From: Latrodectus hesperus
Lineage: Eukaryota; Arthropoda; Arachnida; Araneae; Theridiidae
Assembly (NCBI GenBank): GCA_037975125.1
Contig: JAJQOW010000014.1
Location: forward strand, 18,719,685 to 18,783,684
Direction of reading: 5' to 3'
DNA length: 64,000 nt
Below are positions 40,572-55,440 of this stretch, piece after piece. Every line of letters begins with the position of its first letter. The first letter of the stretch is position 1. Made by a program: the position numbers and the translations under genes. The notes below the pieces were generated by a model that searched no databases, was not told the origin of the DNA, and saw nothing but the letters and a program-made list of their open reading frames with translations.

Positions 40572-41177
40572 TGTACCGAGCTCCACGGGTTCGTGTTGAT
40601 TGAGAGTTGAATAAAGCAACCACTTAATGAACACAAGACTTTTATTCGTAAAAACTTCACTAGATAAACGAAATTCCCGCTGTAACAATCACAATTATAC
40701 AGCTACAATTCGTCAGATACAATAAGAAATAGCTTCCAATCACAGGTCTCAAATACCTCAGACAGAGAACAACTAGCAGTCACAACTAATCGTCTTCACT
40801 CACTGACTGTCTTCACAAAACTCTACTACTCTTCCATGTCGGGCTGCGGTATTTATACCTGACTTGGCGGAGAAATCTACCAATTTCGCCAAGGCTCTGG
40901 AAGCTTCTAGGCTATCTCGGAAAATATTGGTCCTAGAGCTTAGGTGATGGATGTTTCCAGAAGTATCGATTTCTCGCCAAGTCGCCAAGAATCTCGCCAA
41001 CCGTCGCCAAGTCGCCAAGAATCTCGCCAACTGTCGCCAAGTCGCCAAATCTTTAGGAAATCCGCTTTTAAACTACAACGCGTCTAAATACCGCAATTTT
41101 TGCCCAAAATGTGAGAATTTCAGATCTGTCTGAGATATTTTACGACAAATATAATCATTATTTACAAATTTGTAACA
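40572..41177 (-). repeat. Gypsy LTR, right (5'-most)
   Basis: 606 bp; first LTR in the direction of transcription. Carries the TCGCCAA array at 40974-41048, the TATAAATA box on minus at 40850-40857 and AATAAA further downstream. It is followed on the plus strand by ATAC, the second target-site copy. By eye identical to the middle LTR. Confidence 0.96.
40850..40857 (-). promoter_or_regulatory. LTR TATA box (5' LTR)
   Basis: TATAAATA on the minus strand, about 120 bases downstream of the TCGCCAA array and about 165 bases before the LTR end's AATAAA region, so it divides U3 from R as expected. Transcription would start about 25-30 bases beyond it. Equivalent boxes are at 37344-37351 and 33858-33865. 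Confidence 0.7.
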
Positions 41178-41181
41178 ATAC
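41178..41181. repeat. Target-site duplication, right copy (ATAC)
   Basis: ATAC directly after the right LTR, matching 33576-33579. Confidence 0.85.
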
Positions 41182-42690
41182 TAACTATAGCGGTGGATCA
41201 ATGGCATTAATGGCACCTTTTATTTATCTCAAAATACCATTCAATTAAACTTTCTCTAAAAACGAAATTAATCAAAAATGAATATTTTCTCGATAAATAC
41301 ATTTAATTGAAAATATTGAAAAATAGCATCAAACTTTTAAATAAGGCTAAATTTAAATATATAAGAAATATCTAAAATTATATGTAAAACAGCAAATATG
41401 TTTTTGAATAAATCTTTAGCATCATTCTTAACATTTATTCTTATTTTATAAACATTTATTTTCATTCCATACATTCCTAATGTTCATTCCTAATTCTTAA
41501 TGTTTAATAATAATCTATAAGTCCCATTCAAATAACCTTATACCGCTATTTTCTAAACTTGAAAAAATTTCTGTGGAATTCGGTGATATTTATTAAAAAA
41601 GAAAACCAATTAATTATTTGTTTCAGCTTTAATATCCATTTCCATGATTTAACAACTCAAACATACATTTTAATATGGAACATTGAACAATAAAATAATT
41701 AAATATTTATAAAGTTAAAAATTAAAATGTCAGAATAATATTTTCTCTATTCATTTATATAATATATTTTATAGCTTTATTATATAATATCACTGAATTT
41801 ATAACCTCCGAAAACATTTAGTTTCAAATTAACTTTGAGTTTTCTTAATCTTGAAACTTTTTGCCAATAAATCACTTTTCATAAAATGTTGAATTCTTTT
41901 ATCCATAAAATGACTGTTATAAAATTATAATTTATTTGCTTTCACAGAAAAATGGACTTGAAACTTCAATTTAATGCCCTAATTCCCAAATGATCTCAAA
42001 TCTACCAGCAAGATTAAGGTCATCAGAGATAATGTACACGCATTCTTCATCCTTAAATTCAAACAATTCTTTATTGCAAAAATAGAGATATCCATAATTT
42101 TCAGTATTAAATGAATTATAAATTAATTATAATTAGGATTTGCACAAAATAGAATATTTAAAAGGATTTTTCATTTGAAATTTTTTTATGGGTCAAAAAG
42201 TATTAGAAACTTTAAAAATATTACAAAGGGGCATAAAATTTATGGTTATACTTTAAAAAAAAATCCATATTAGCTTTATTCCATTACAATCTAGTTTAAA
42301 GTAACTAACGACACTGGAAGACTAGAAATATAATGTAATATATTTGGTATACATTTAAACTTAATTATTTATTTTTAACTATAATCGCATTTCTCCACTC
42401 ATTTGCATACTGTCAACAAATAAATCCTTTCAAAGTATCACAATCACGAACGAAAATAATGAAAATGAAACCGAAAGAAATAATTTGGAGAGTAGACTTC
42501 CAAATATTTAAGAATTAAAAAAAGTCTACAAACTAATCATAATTTATATCTGTTCAAAAATTAGTAGATTCTTTTTTATTCATTTTCAAATACATAAATG
42601 AAAATTTCTCTTTAGTTTTTGTAAGTTATATAAATTTATAAATAAAAACACATTTTCTATTGTTCATTTAAATATAACAATAGGATCCAA
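41182..42690. other. AT-rich intergenic DNA
   Basis: No ORF, RNA gene or transposon end recognised between the Gypsy array and the SINE. Confidence 0.55.
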
Positions 42691-43069
42691 GCCGTGGTAG
42701 CCTAGTGGTTAAGGTATCGGCCTTCCATCCGGAAGGGTGGGGTTCGATTCCCAATGCCGCCAAAGACCCACTGAGTACATGCGATATACGTACTCGTTAA
42801 ATCTGTGGAATCGAAAGTCCTGTGGTCGGTCGTTGAGAAGTTACCATGGGTACAATGGTCTGGAGAAAATTTCCTCCACCTTCGTTTCAGTGTCAAAATT
42901 GAGGGAGTGGATCATTTGGTGGTGCCATCTATCGGATGATTTAGAAGAAAGACGTACTTTCACCTTTGTGGTGCTCTGATTAAAACGAAAGTCACACCTT
43001 ATACTGACTTAAATTCGCATAGCCAGGGCATAGTGAGCTTGGCATGTCCAAGTGTTATAAGTAACAACA
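42691..43069 (+). mobile_element. tRNA-derived SINE, full-length copy
   Basis: About 380 bp. The head GCCGTGGTAGCCTAGTGG carries an RNA polymerase III A box (TGGTAGCCTAGTGG) and GGTTCGATTCC is a consensus B box, so it derives from a tRNA. The tRNA-unrelated body includes TACCATGGGTAC, GGTGGTGCCATCTA, TACTTTCACCTT and TTAAATTCGCATAGCC, and the 3' end is TAAGTAACAACA. Copies at 59.32 kb (full) and 27.23 kb (truncated) share it. Its reverse transcriptase must come from a LINE; the source is not evident. ORFs overlapping it are shadows. Confidence 0.93.
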
Positions 43070-43471
43070 TAACATTACAATAAACGAAACAGGTCAAAAT
43101 TAATAAAAATAGGCTTTGGAATGCTTCAAATGGAAATGTGTCGTTTCGTAATATTGTTTTCTTCAAATGTAGTAAGTATATATTTCAATTTTTGAAAAAA
43201 GAATCATTTTTCTTTTGCATAAGGGTAAATAAGTACCGTTCTGCAATAGAATTACTTTTGAATCTTGTCAATTTCACTATAACATTCTCATATATTATAA
43301 TTAAAAATGATTAAATTTTGAAAAAAATTGGGCTTAATGTTACTCAAGCAACTACTTAAAAAGCAATAGCAGCAATTATTTATGTTTTCAAGAAGTAGTT
43401 TTGAGATTGAAAAATGTATGCTTTTAACAATTCTTACAGCTGTAACACTGACATAGTTCATACATCTGGCT
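43070..43471. other. AT-rich spacer
   Basis: Between SINE and minisatellite. A minus-strand ORF (43,288-43,482) runs into the repeat and has no motif. Confidence 0.5.
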
Positions 43472-43750
43472 GACATCTGCACTCTCCAGAGTGCTAATTA
43501 TTGGCATCTGCACTCTCCAGAGTGCTAATTATTGGCATCTGCACTCTCCAGAGTGCTAATTATTGGCATCTGCACTCTCCAGAGTGCTAATTATTGGCAT
43601 CTGCACACTCCAGAGTGCTAATTATTGGCATCTGCACTCTCCAGAGTGCTAATTATTGGCATCTGCACTCTCCAGAGTGCTAATTATTGGCATCTGCACT
43701 CTCCAGAGTGCTAATTATTGGCATCTGCACACTCCAGAGTGCTAATTATT
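43472..43750. repeat. 31-bp minisatellite, nine units, each with a palindrome
   Basis: Nine units of exactly 31 bases, reading GGCATCTGCACTCTCC then AGAGTGCTAATTATT. Each contains GCACTCT-CC-AGAGTGC, a 7-base inverted repeat with a 2-base centre. Units 5 and 9 carry the variant GCACACTCC, which breaks one pair; their spacing of four units means units 2-5 and 6-9 are a 124-bp duplication. It superficially resembles a CRISPR array but has no spacers. Confidence 0.97.
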
Positions 43751-44530
43751 GGCATATGTATAGCAAGCGATCAATGAAGCGTATTATCTGGATAAAAGTA
43801 TAATATAATCTGTTTCAAAGAATACCAGGACGATACCAGCAATACAAATTGTTGTACATTGTCTTATTAAGACATAACATTACAAAAGCGTCAAATGTAG
43901 GATACAACCACAATAACTAATGCATCAAAAGATGCTATGGTATTTAATAAAGAACCAGAAATGTATGCAAAATGGACATAACTTGTATCAATAGCAGGTA
44001 ATATCATCATTCTAGGTAATGAGCCGGTATATTGACATCCAATACTTAATGACGACTTGTATTTTCTATGCTGTGCATATGTAGTTTCTGTAATTTCTTC
44101 AAATTGATTAGTTTCTGACTCTACAAATTGGTCAGTTGTAAAAAATTATTATAACAAAGAAACATTTTATAATAATGTGTTCACAAATATAGCTTTACTT
44201 TAATTCATTTAAAAGAGTTTTTTAATGAATCATAAAAAGAATATCCATAAAAATTTCGTAATATTGAGAAAGCTTTATAATCTTTTGTTTAGTTTTGATA
44301 TTCATTTACTGTAAATCCCACTTAGGAATGTAAAATCAAATTTATTTGTAAGATTCATTTTACCTTTCTTAAAAATAAAATTTTTATGTTTATTTAATAC
44401 AGTATTTTAAAATATTTAAAAGTATAAAATAATGATGAATTGTTTTTATTTATTTCATTTTCATATTTAAAAATTCATATCTGTTAAATGGTATAATTAT
44501 GATGAACAATATTTTCAAAGGTTTCTAGGG
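43751..44530. other. AT-rich spacer
   Basis: No ORF, RNA gene or transposon end recognised. Confidence 0.5.
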
Positions 44531-44532
44531 TT

Positions 44533-44935
44533 CGCTGGATACCTTTGAAAGGGAGGCATTAAGAACTATCTATGGGCCTGTACAGGAACAGGGTTGCTGG
44601 GGAACCAGATACAATTTTGAGTTGCATAGGCTGTATAACCAGCTCCAGATTACCCAGGTTATCAGGAGAAACAGGCTAAGATGGCTTGGCCATGTCCGGA
44701 GAAGTCGGGAAAACAACCCCACTAGAATATCAACGTTTAAGAACCCCGAAAGATCCCATGCCCGAGAAAGACCACCAACAAGATGGCTGAATGACACTGA
44801 AAATGACCTCATGATACTGAAAGTTAGGAACTGTCAAAGTATTGCTCTGGACAGACTAGGAAAAAGCGTGCTGTAGAGGCAGCTAAGACCTGTAATAGGT
44901 TGTTACACCATTAAAGATGAAGAAGAATATTTATT
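44533..44935 (+). pseudogene. RTE-type non-LTR retrotransposon, 3' end of reverse transcriptase ORF
   Basis: A continuous frame reads ALRTIYGPVQEQGCWGTRYN, ELHRLYNQLQITQVIRRNR, then LRWLGHVRRSRENNPTRIST, RPPTRWLNDTENDLMILKVRN and IALDRLGKSVL-stop at 44874-44876. The RLRWLGHV...RGRPxxRW..D...DL pattern is the C-terminal domain of RTE-clade retrotransposon proteins (family knowledge). There is no stop in the last 110 codons, so this copy is fairly young. A 3' UTR of about 60 bases ends in GATGAAGAAG and a few bases later an (AT)n tract begins, as RTE elements often end in short simple repeats. All of the endonuclease and catalytic reverse transcriptase is missing. Confidence 0.85.
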
Positions 44936-44942
44936 TTAATGA

Positions 44943-46075
<1,133 letters not shown>

Positions 46076-46145
46076 ATGAAAATGAATATATGTTTTCGTT
46101 TTCTTCTTAGTGTTATTTACTTAATGTGTGTATATGGTGTTTATT
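46076..46145 (+). CDS. Candidate first exon encoding a signal peptide
   Basis: From ATG at 46076 the frame encodes 23 residues with a basic start (MKMNICFR) and a hydrophobic core (FLLSVIYLMCVYG), shaped like a secretory signal peptide. The coding stretch ends at GTAAGT (46146-46151), a textbook splice donor, giving a phase-1 intron. Further exons were not identified, and the frame continues into a TATATG microsatellite that is clearly non-coding. Short hydrophobic ORFs arise easily in AT-rich DNA, so this is only a lead; it lies inside a longer 113-codon ORF (45911-46252) whose other parts look random. Confidence 0.25.
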
Positions 46146-46151
46146 GTAAGT

Positions 46152-48136
<1,985 letters not shown>

Positions 48137-49173
48137 CAGTGTTCCCTCACCACTTTATTTGCGCTTCACGTTTTACTACATTTAGTGCTTCGAAGCTTTT
48201 TCCACAATATAAAAATGAAAAATTACAACCATGTCGGCAGCCACATTGCGGAAAGGAGCGTTGTTTCATGTTGATGCACGAGAGAGAAGGATTCCTGCAT
48301 GTCAGACAAAGAGACAAGTTGACTCAGACAACACCCCCTAAACACCTCTTTCGGGGTGTTGACTCAGAGCATATACCACGGGCTCTCATAAAGGTGATTG
48401 ATTGGTTTCCGGTGTGACATCGACTAACGAAAGTACAGTGAGGCTGACTCACATCATAAAGAAAGAAGAATTTGTCAATATGGCAAAAGAAGACATCAGT
48501 GCCCTTATCAATTGCTACTCGGTTCCACTGACCGATGAAGACCTCCTTGAGATGACAAAGTCTGTATGTGAAGAAAAAAACGAAGATGAAGAAGAAACTG
48601 AAAAGCGTGGCCTTACACTGGAGAATCTACAACAACTGTGCAACATGGCAAGAGTGATGCAACAATTTGCGCAAGACATTGACGATAATATGGTTCAAAC
48701 TGTCGAATTCAGCAATCACGTCGATGGGATTATGTTCTTGTACAGAGGAATTTTGAAGGAGAAGAACAAACAAAGACAACAACTACCCTTCAGCATGTTT
48801 CTCTGCAAGGTAAGGCTCCGGCTCTATTGTCAGTGCCTCCAGCAAAAGAGTCTCCCCGAATGAGCCCAAAGCTTCTACGAGTCAAGTGAGAGCCTCTTTT
48901 CTGCCACCAACACAAGACTTTTCACCTCTCTCAGAAAGCAGTGTTCATTAATGTTTATTACTGTATAGGGTTTTGTAACTAACCTTATTAATTAGCATTG
49001 ATACGTTTAAGTAAATACGTATATGTATTAGCACATAGATATTGTTTACAAATTTAAAACATTCATCTACCCGCATACACAAATATTCCTAGGATGCAAA
49101 TCCTACTTCGTGATTTTTCAGCTTTCGCAGAAGGTTCTGGTCCCCAGTAACCGTGAAAAATGAGAGATCACTG
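48137..49173 (+). mobile_element. Tigger/pogo-like DNA transposon, internally deleted (1,037 bp)
   Basis: Left end CAGTGTTCCCTC at 48137 and right end, read inward, CAGTGATCTCTC at 49173, a Tigger-type inverted terminus; TA follows at 49174, while the left flank is GA, probably a mutated TA. It carries only the C-terminal portion of the transposase (separate entry). Full-length relatives exceed 2 kb, so DNA-binding and catalytic regions have been deleted and it would be non-autonomous. Confidence 0.82.
48402..48863 (+). pseudogene. Tigger/jerky-type transposase, C-terminal remnant
   Basis: A frame of about 153 codons without its own ATG. It shows LTDEDLLEMTKSVCEEKNED, an acidic run (DEEETEK), then LTLENLQQLCNMARVMQQF, HVDGIMFLYRGILKEKNKQRQ and LPFSMFLCK. 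The acidic stretch, the LTxxNLxxL...ANxxxxF helix and the final K-x-x-x-Q-x-x-x-x-x-F motif resemble the tail of Tigger/jerky proteins derived from pogo transposases. The DDE core and CENP-B-like domain are not present. It lies inside the element with CAGTG ends. Confidence 0.72.
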
Positions 49174-52100
49174 TATATATATATAGATACATAAATTATT
49201 TCCTGATAAAAATAGATAAAATTTCCATTTTTATCTGTAGAAATAAGCTATAAACTAGTCGATAAAAGCGTCTACTATTGGCCAAACGGGAAAGATCCGA
49301 TAGATAACAGAAGAAAATCATATACCGGCAATTACATGGGCCACATACAGCTAATACGGCATCACTGCCTACCCAGAGTTGACCCAGAAGTGGACCGTTT
49401 TGCCGTCGGATCATCAATGACGACGATCACTTTATTGACGGAGCCGGCGAGGCCAAATAGCAACGGGCAGCGGCTGGCCAAGACGGTTGCCATCAGCAGC
49501 CCAATGGAGGCTCGGCAACTTTGTGCTTCCTGGGTATGCTGTCAAGAAGAAATTGGGCCATTGTGATGCCACATACAAAACCGGAATTCCTTTTTAATAG
49601 AAAAACTTCGCTCATCTCTCATACAAGTCTACCATTGATGACATCAATAAAACTGCTTTTGATTGTGTTACCGTGTCAAGTGTAAGCAAAATTAAAAAAG
49701 AGTATGGTACTAACAATTAATTCAGGTGAAATTACTGACATATTGTTCGTACAGACATTTGTTGTTTTCTCAGCTATCTCATTTCTTTATTCAAAATTTG
49801 TGATAGGTTGTCAGAATTCGTGATAAGTTGCCATAATTTGTAATAGATTGTCAGATTTCGTGTTAGATTGTCAGAATTCATAATAGCGAAAAGATTAGCA
49901 TGATTTCAGCAAGAGAGAGATACTCTAGATTCAAAAGAAATTTATTCTATCTTTAAGAGCTCCAATCCTGATCGGGTAATCCAGCAATTCTGTAAAAAAA
50001 TATTCATTTCACTTGTAATATTAATATAATATAATAAAAGTAATCTTAATAGATAAAATATTATTTTAAATGTAAACGATTTCTTTGGAAATGCCAAAAT
50101 ATGCAGAGTTTGGATTTTAGGTGCAATTACAGCCAAGAGAGTAAGGGAGAGAGAGAGAAAGTGGGGATTTTTTTGTGATAAAATAACATAATGCATTCGA
50201 TTTTTAGAAGAATAAAAACAACAGGAATTAATTTTCTGAAGAAGCAAGCCTATGAACTGTAAAATAATAATCACGTTATCTATGTAGAATCATAAAATAC
50301 TTTGATATTAAATTAAACTTAAATAAAAAGTATTATAATCAGATGATTATTTAGTGTTAATTAATTAATATATAATTATTCACACAAGAGAATTTTATTT
50401 TATTTAAAATGACTGTTTTACTTAGTAAAAAATGCATTGTTAAAAATTAAACACAGTAAAAAAACAAAATTACTGTTGTAAATTTTTAAATCTCTTATTT
50501 GTAAAGCATATGTATGTGCCTCTTAGTAATGAAAGATAAAAATGCTCATTAGTATTTTTAATATTTGATGAAATAGAATATGGAAAAAATATAGAATTAT
50601 AGTTTATTTATAAATCTAAATGCTCTTTGCTGTCTCTCCCTGAATGCAATTAAAATATAAAATGTTTCAAAGAAGTCACATTCAATTAAATATCTAATAT
50701 CATTTTTAGTCTTAATTTTTTTATTATTTTCAACTTGAAGCCTATTATAAAACATTCAAATTGGAAGAATAGATTTTAAAATAATTGTCCTATTTATTTT
50801 AGTAGTTTATAAGATTTTTTACCATAACAGTTTCTTATAAAGACATGAAAAAAATGATCTCGTTTTAATTGTTTCATTAATTAAAGATTGATAGTTTTAC
50901 TGAAAATTAGTTAATAATCAAGTGAATCTTGTCAGATAAAACATTATTCATATTTCGTTCAAATGGTTTTTGAGAAAACATTTTAATGAGAATGCTTTTT
51001 CAATAATGTATTGTAATGGCTTTAAAAAGTAATAAACAAAATATGGAAAAAGGAGACATTAAAATGTATCGAAATAATATCAGACACGTTTGCTTTTGTC
51101 ATACATTGCTAAATAAATATTTGTTTTTTTTATAAAATAAAATGGGTAAAATCAGAAACCTGAAATTTCCCATCTGCCTCGAAAGAGTTAAAGTGAACCT
51201 TACTTAACTTTGGTTTCTGTTTATCTTGAAAATATTTGGCAAATTTAACGTTTGATAACGTTCACTATCAACCAAATTTTAAAATTATTTTCACTTTCTT
51301 CTGACTTTCTTTCATTCTTTTGATTTTTTAATCAAACGAATTTTAATTGATCGTTTCGCAAACTATGAATATTTAATAAATAGCTATATGTAAGACAAAC
51401 AGACTATATTTATAATTGAACAAATTAAAATTTATACATTAATTATATAAGGAGATAGATTGAAGTATTCATTGGTATAAAAAATTATGACATACATTTG
51501 AAAGTAGGTTTAAGGCAAGCAAATGCTTCCAGTAAACAAAAGGAAAATGATGAAACTTTTGATGCCACTTAGTGGACAACTTAATGGCCGAAGACCATTG
51601 AAAGGCACTTTAATATCCACCAAATAAATTTCTTTGGAAGAATTTCATCTGAAAACTTTTCATTAATGGAGAGATAAGGGAAAGAACAAGCAAAACGCCC
51701 AACCATGCAATCCGACAGACCAGAGTCTCAACATCTTTCTCATTTTCAATATTGGCTGGAATTTAACAAGGAAATTCCATATGTTCGGAAGAATCACCAC
51801 TGAGCACTACCACTCACAGATTCCTAAGGCACATAAAGTACCTTTTTGATTGCTTTCTCATACTACGTTATGTATATAAAGTTTATACGTGAAAGGTTTA
51901 ACTAAACTGGAACTTTCAGTTTCCAGCGGAATCAAAAGCAAAGAACTATTGAAAGGAAATGAAGTCACTAACCATTCAGCTGTTGAAAAATATAAAACTG
52001 CTCTTAAATAATTAAGTCAGTGAAATTCAGTTTAAAATGTATGAATAATTTAATATAGTAGATTGTAAAAATAAAGAAAAGTAGTTCGTTATAAACAGAA

Positions 52101-55100
52101 AAATAGAAATTGCTAAACATTCATTAAATTAAAAAAAAATCTACGTATAGCTACAGTATCAACAAAAATACGGTTGCTGTTATCGGTACTAGTAAATGTG
52201 GAGTTATTCATTTTCTCCAAATAATAGGAATAGAATGAGTTTTCGATAGACAAACAAAATAAATATAAATGTTTTATAAAGAAAAGAATTTTCACAAATA
52301 ACATATTACATTATGCTTTATTGTAAAACTTACATAAAAATAAAATTCTTACTTTGTCTGTGCATCAACTTTTTGAAAGAAATCAAATTGAGAACGAATG
52401 TAGAGTGGAATGAAACTTACATCAGAATGCTGGTCTCTTTGGCTAATTTAAGAAATAGCCTATTAATTAGTAACTATTGATCCCCAAGTCGTTAATATCT
52501 ACTACCAGCAGCCAATTAAAACTACTTTGCCAATCAGAAATGCTTTGAAATGAGGATAAAAGGAGTTCCGATTTCTATATTTAATAATTTCTCAACACGA
52601 AACGATATTTCAAGTCATCCACACTTTATTCAAGATGTTTCGTATTTTTATTTACACGTGAGACCATTCTACTCAGCTCTCATGTGTTGAAATGGTAGCT
52701 GATTGACAAACAAACCAAACTACCTAATTTCTTGTCTACACTACACATGGTAAAATTATGAATCGAAGGAAAAATATAATTCAGAAATTAAAATTCAATA
52801 ATTTTTTGAACAATGAGAAAAATTAATGGACTATAAAATCTTAATCGCTTTTTTGATAAATTTGTGTGATTAAAAAATTTATGCCATTGTATAATTATAA
52901 GATAAACGTCAATTGTAATTTAAATTTCTTTAGAAACAAAATGAATTAATTACTAGAAAATATGCAATATTTTTTTTAACTTAAAGACCATCTTGGAAAC
53001 AAGTCGGAGAAGTTTTAATCGAATATTAATACTGGTTATTGACGACAGTTAATGAAAAAATTTGCAGTGAAACGCATTGGGTTTAATTTTTTCACGAAAA
53101 TTCATTAAAATTCAAATGTATTGAACAAAATTAATTTAATGAATTTTGAATTATAATAATAAACTAATAAAAATTAATCTGTAAGTCATGATGAGAGCAT
53201 ACAAAAGTAAAAGTTAATTAGAAATTCTTAATTTGATAAAATATCAGAAAAAGGTAAATTTGTTTCCTGTTATATTTTGATATCTTAATATTTTCAAATG
53301 ATTACCTAGGGTACCAAGTAATATGTGGTAAAAATCAAGATAGTTGTTATTTTCAAAAAGATCATAAGTGTATTGGCCATAACTGCTGTTCTGAATCTAG
53401 CAATGTTTAAAAAAATCGCAATTTTAAACAGAATCATCAGTATTTAATAAGTAACACTAGTTTATAAAACCCGTTATTATTCTTCTGGTAAGTTAACAGC
53501 AATGAAATTTATACGACAGTTATCGTCTTTACAGTTAGTAGTCACTTAACTATCGCTTACTACAAAAACCAAAGATCTCTTTACAATCTTCGTCTTCTTT
53601 ATCATGTTTTCGAGTTCAGCATTTTGCGTCATGAGCATATTGTCATTGTAAAAATGTATTATAAATGTAGCAAATATTCTACAGGAAATCAAAATTAATT
53701 CCTTCTGTCATGATAAAGATTTAATTATCTTCACTTTTCAATTTCCTTATTAAATTAAAGGATTAATTTTGGGCCAATCACAGCGATTATAATCCGGAGA
53801 AATAATCAGCTGCCTAATTTTGGTTTTTCTAAATCCTTTCAGCCTCATTTCCTTCTATTTTTGTAAGAATAACGGTTTTATTAGCAATTCTTTAACTACA
53901 GTCTTTCTTATTCAATCGACCCAATATCGTTTTCAAATTCATAACATTTTTCAAAATTTTTTCTTTTTACGTTTTGAACAATTGTAAGCTTTTCTATAAA
54001 GAGTTGCCATTTAAATAAACTAATTTTAAACTAAGCCTAGTTACTCTAAAACGCTAGAAATATCTTGAACCTTATTGGAAATTTTTGGAAACTTCAAAAT
54101 TCGAATAAAATCTACTTTATTGGTTATTATACATCTTTTCAATTTGTTTTTTTGACTGCTTTTCTGCCAAGCATATAATTTTCTCATTTATTATTAATTA
54201 TTTTCAATGTACTAATAATAAGTAAAATAAGAATAAAAGAGCATGATGTACCAGATAAAAATAAGATTTTTATACAGTTGAAAAGTAATCCATTTCCATA
54301 TATTAAAAAATTACATATATTTTAAGTGTTGGTGAGATTTTTGTTCCCAAATGCATTGGTAATTTTTCAGCTTGCTAACAATTTACCTTCTTGTTTTGTT
54401 CAGCTTACTTGTTTCAAATTAAAGATACTAAACACCACAGGGAGAAAATGGCACGTTTTAAAAGATAACCCCAAACAAAATAAAACGACTAGAAAAAAAT
54501 ACAATATATTCTATATCGTGTTGTCACTTGAATAACAAATTTGTCAAGTAAAATATATTATAATAAATTTCAATGGAATTCAATGGAAAATTTGTAAAAA
54601 AGATAATTTTTTTTAAATTTGAAGTAAAGGATACTTTTATTTCTCGTTTAAACTAAATATTTTGCTTCTTATAACAGGGCTTCGCTTTTCTTACTTTCCA
54701 AACTGGGCTGAAATTTTAAGCACGACTTCTTTTGATCATGACGGAACCCCTTGGGCGATATACAAGAAGTCATATTTAATTTGCAGAATCTGAGTTCAAA
54801 TCCAAAGAGAAAGGCATTGATGTTAATGATTTTAAATGGTATTCAATATGACATCTCCAGATCATGTTTTGAAAATTTTTCTGGAGCCATTAACATTCAG
54901 TATCTTTCGGAAGTGTTATCATATTTTATTGGGTGTGATCATTAAAAATTATAATAATTTTTAAAGGCAATTTGCATCATATACATTTTTGAGGTTAAAT
55001 AAAATCGTTAAAACATTGCTTTAGTGTGTTGTAAATTGCTTTTGAATTAAATAAAAGTAAGGTCATGTTTTCAAAAAGAAAGTTGCAGTAGAAAGACTTA

Positions 55101-55440
55101 TTGAATTACTAACGATCTTAACACTATACTAATGATGAACATTGAATAAACATACAGTGCTTAACTTTCCAGCAGCTAACACCCATGGACTAGTCCTGGT
55201 ATTTAAGTTTGTTTATTTGCTTACAATGTCCTTTCTGCTGCCGATTTCTGACTGAAAAACTGCTAAACATAGTCAACCACTTCGTAGATTTAAATCATGA
55301 TCATGAAAATGAACAACTTTAATGATCAAATAACGAAATCGACTACTGAGCTGGCAGCACTATTTTTCCATGTCAATGCAATACCGGGAGAAAGAAATTG
55401 AACCCTAAGAGAATTTTAACATGTATAGACACTCACATTA
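49174..55440. other. Mostly AT-rich DNA without a supported gene
   Basis: 49,260-49,600 is a GC-richer island (a plus-strand 76-codon frame at 49,336-49,566, no motif), perhaps an unrecognised repeat. At about 49,798-49,890 a loose repeat of roughly 21 bases (TGATAGGTTGTCAGAATTCG and variants) occurs four times. 51,530-51,830 is moderately GC-richer, without structure. The 64-codon frame at 54,751-54,945 starts at TTG and has no motif. Confidence 0.5.

Larger units (their letters stand above)
33580..41177 (-). mobile_element. Tandem Ty3/Gypsy retrotransposon array (LTR-int-LTR-int-LTR)
   Basis: Three 606-bp LTRs (33580-34185, 37066-37671, 40572-41177) alternate with internal regions of 2,880 and 2,900 bp. 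Coding is on the minus strand, so the 5' side is at 41177. Each internal region has a primer-binding site, one uninterrupted Gag-integrase ORF and a polypurine tract. LTRs begin TG and end CA. One ATAC duplication brackets the array. Internal regions differ by about six substitutions, one 21-bp heptad indel and one T-run difference (by eye). Both lack protease, reverse transcriptase and RNase H, so they need enzymes from a complete relative. The array probably arose by recombination between LTRs of one insertion, or from a tandem cDNA before integration. Confidence 0.96.

Noticed and set aside
42691..42765. Possible functional tRNA gene at the SINE head
   Set aside because: A and B boxes are present but the sequence continues into a SINE body shared with two other copies, and the cloverleaf is degenerate.
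43472..43750. Regular repeats with palindromes, CRISPR-like at first sight
   Set aside because: Units abut directly with no variable spacers, no cas genes are present and the context is a eukaryotic genome; it is a minisatellite.
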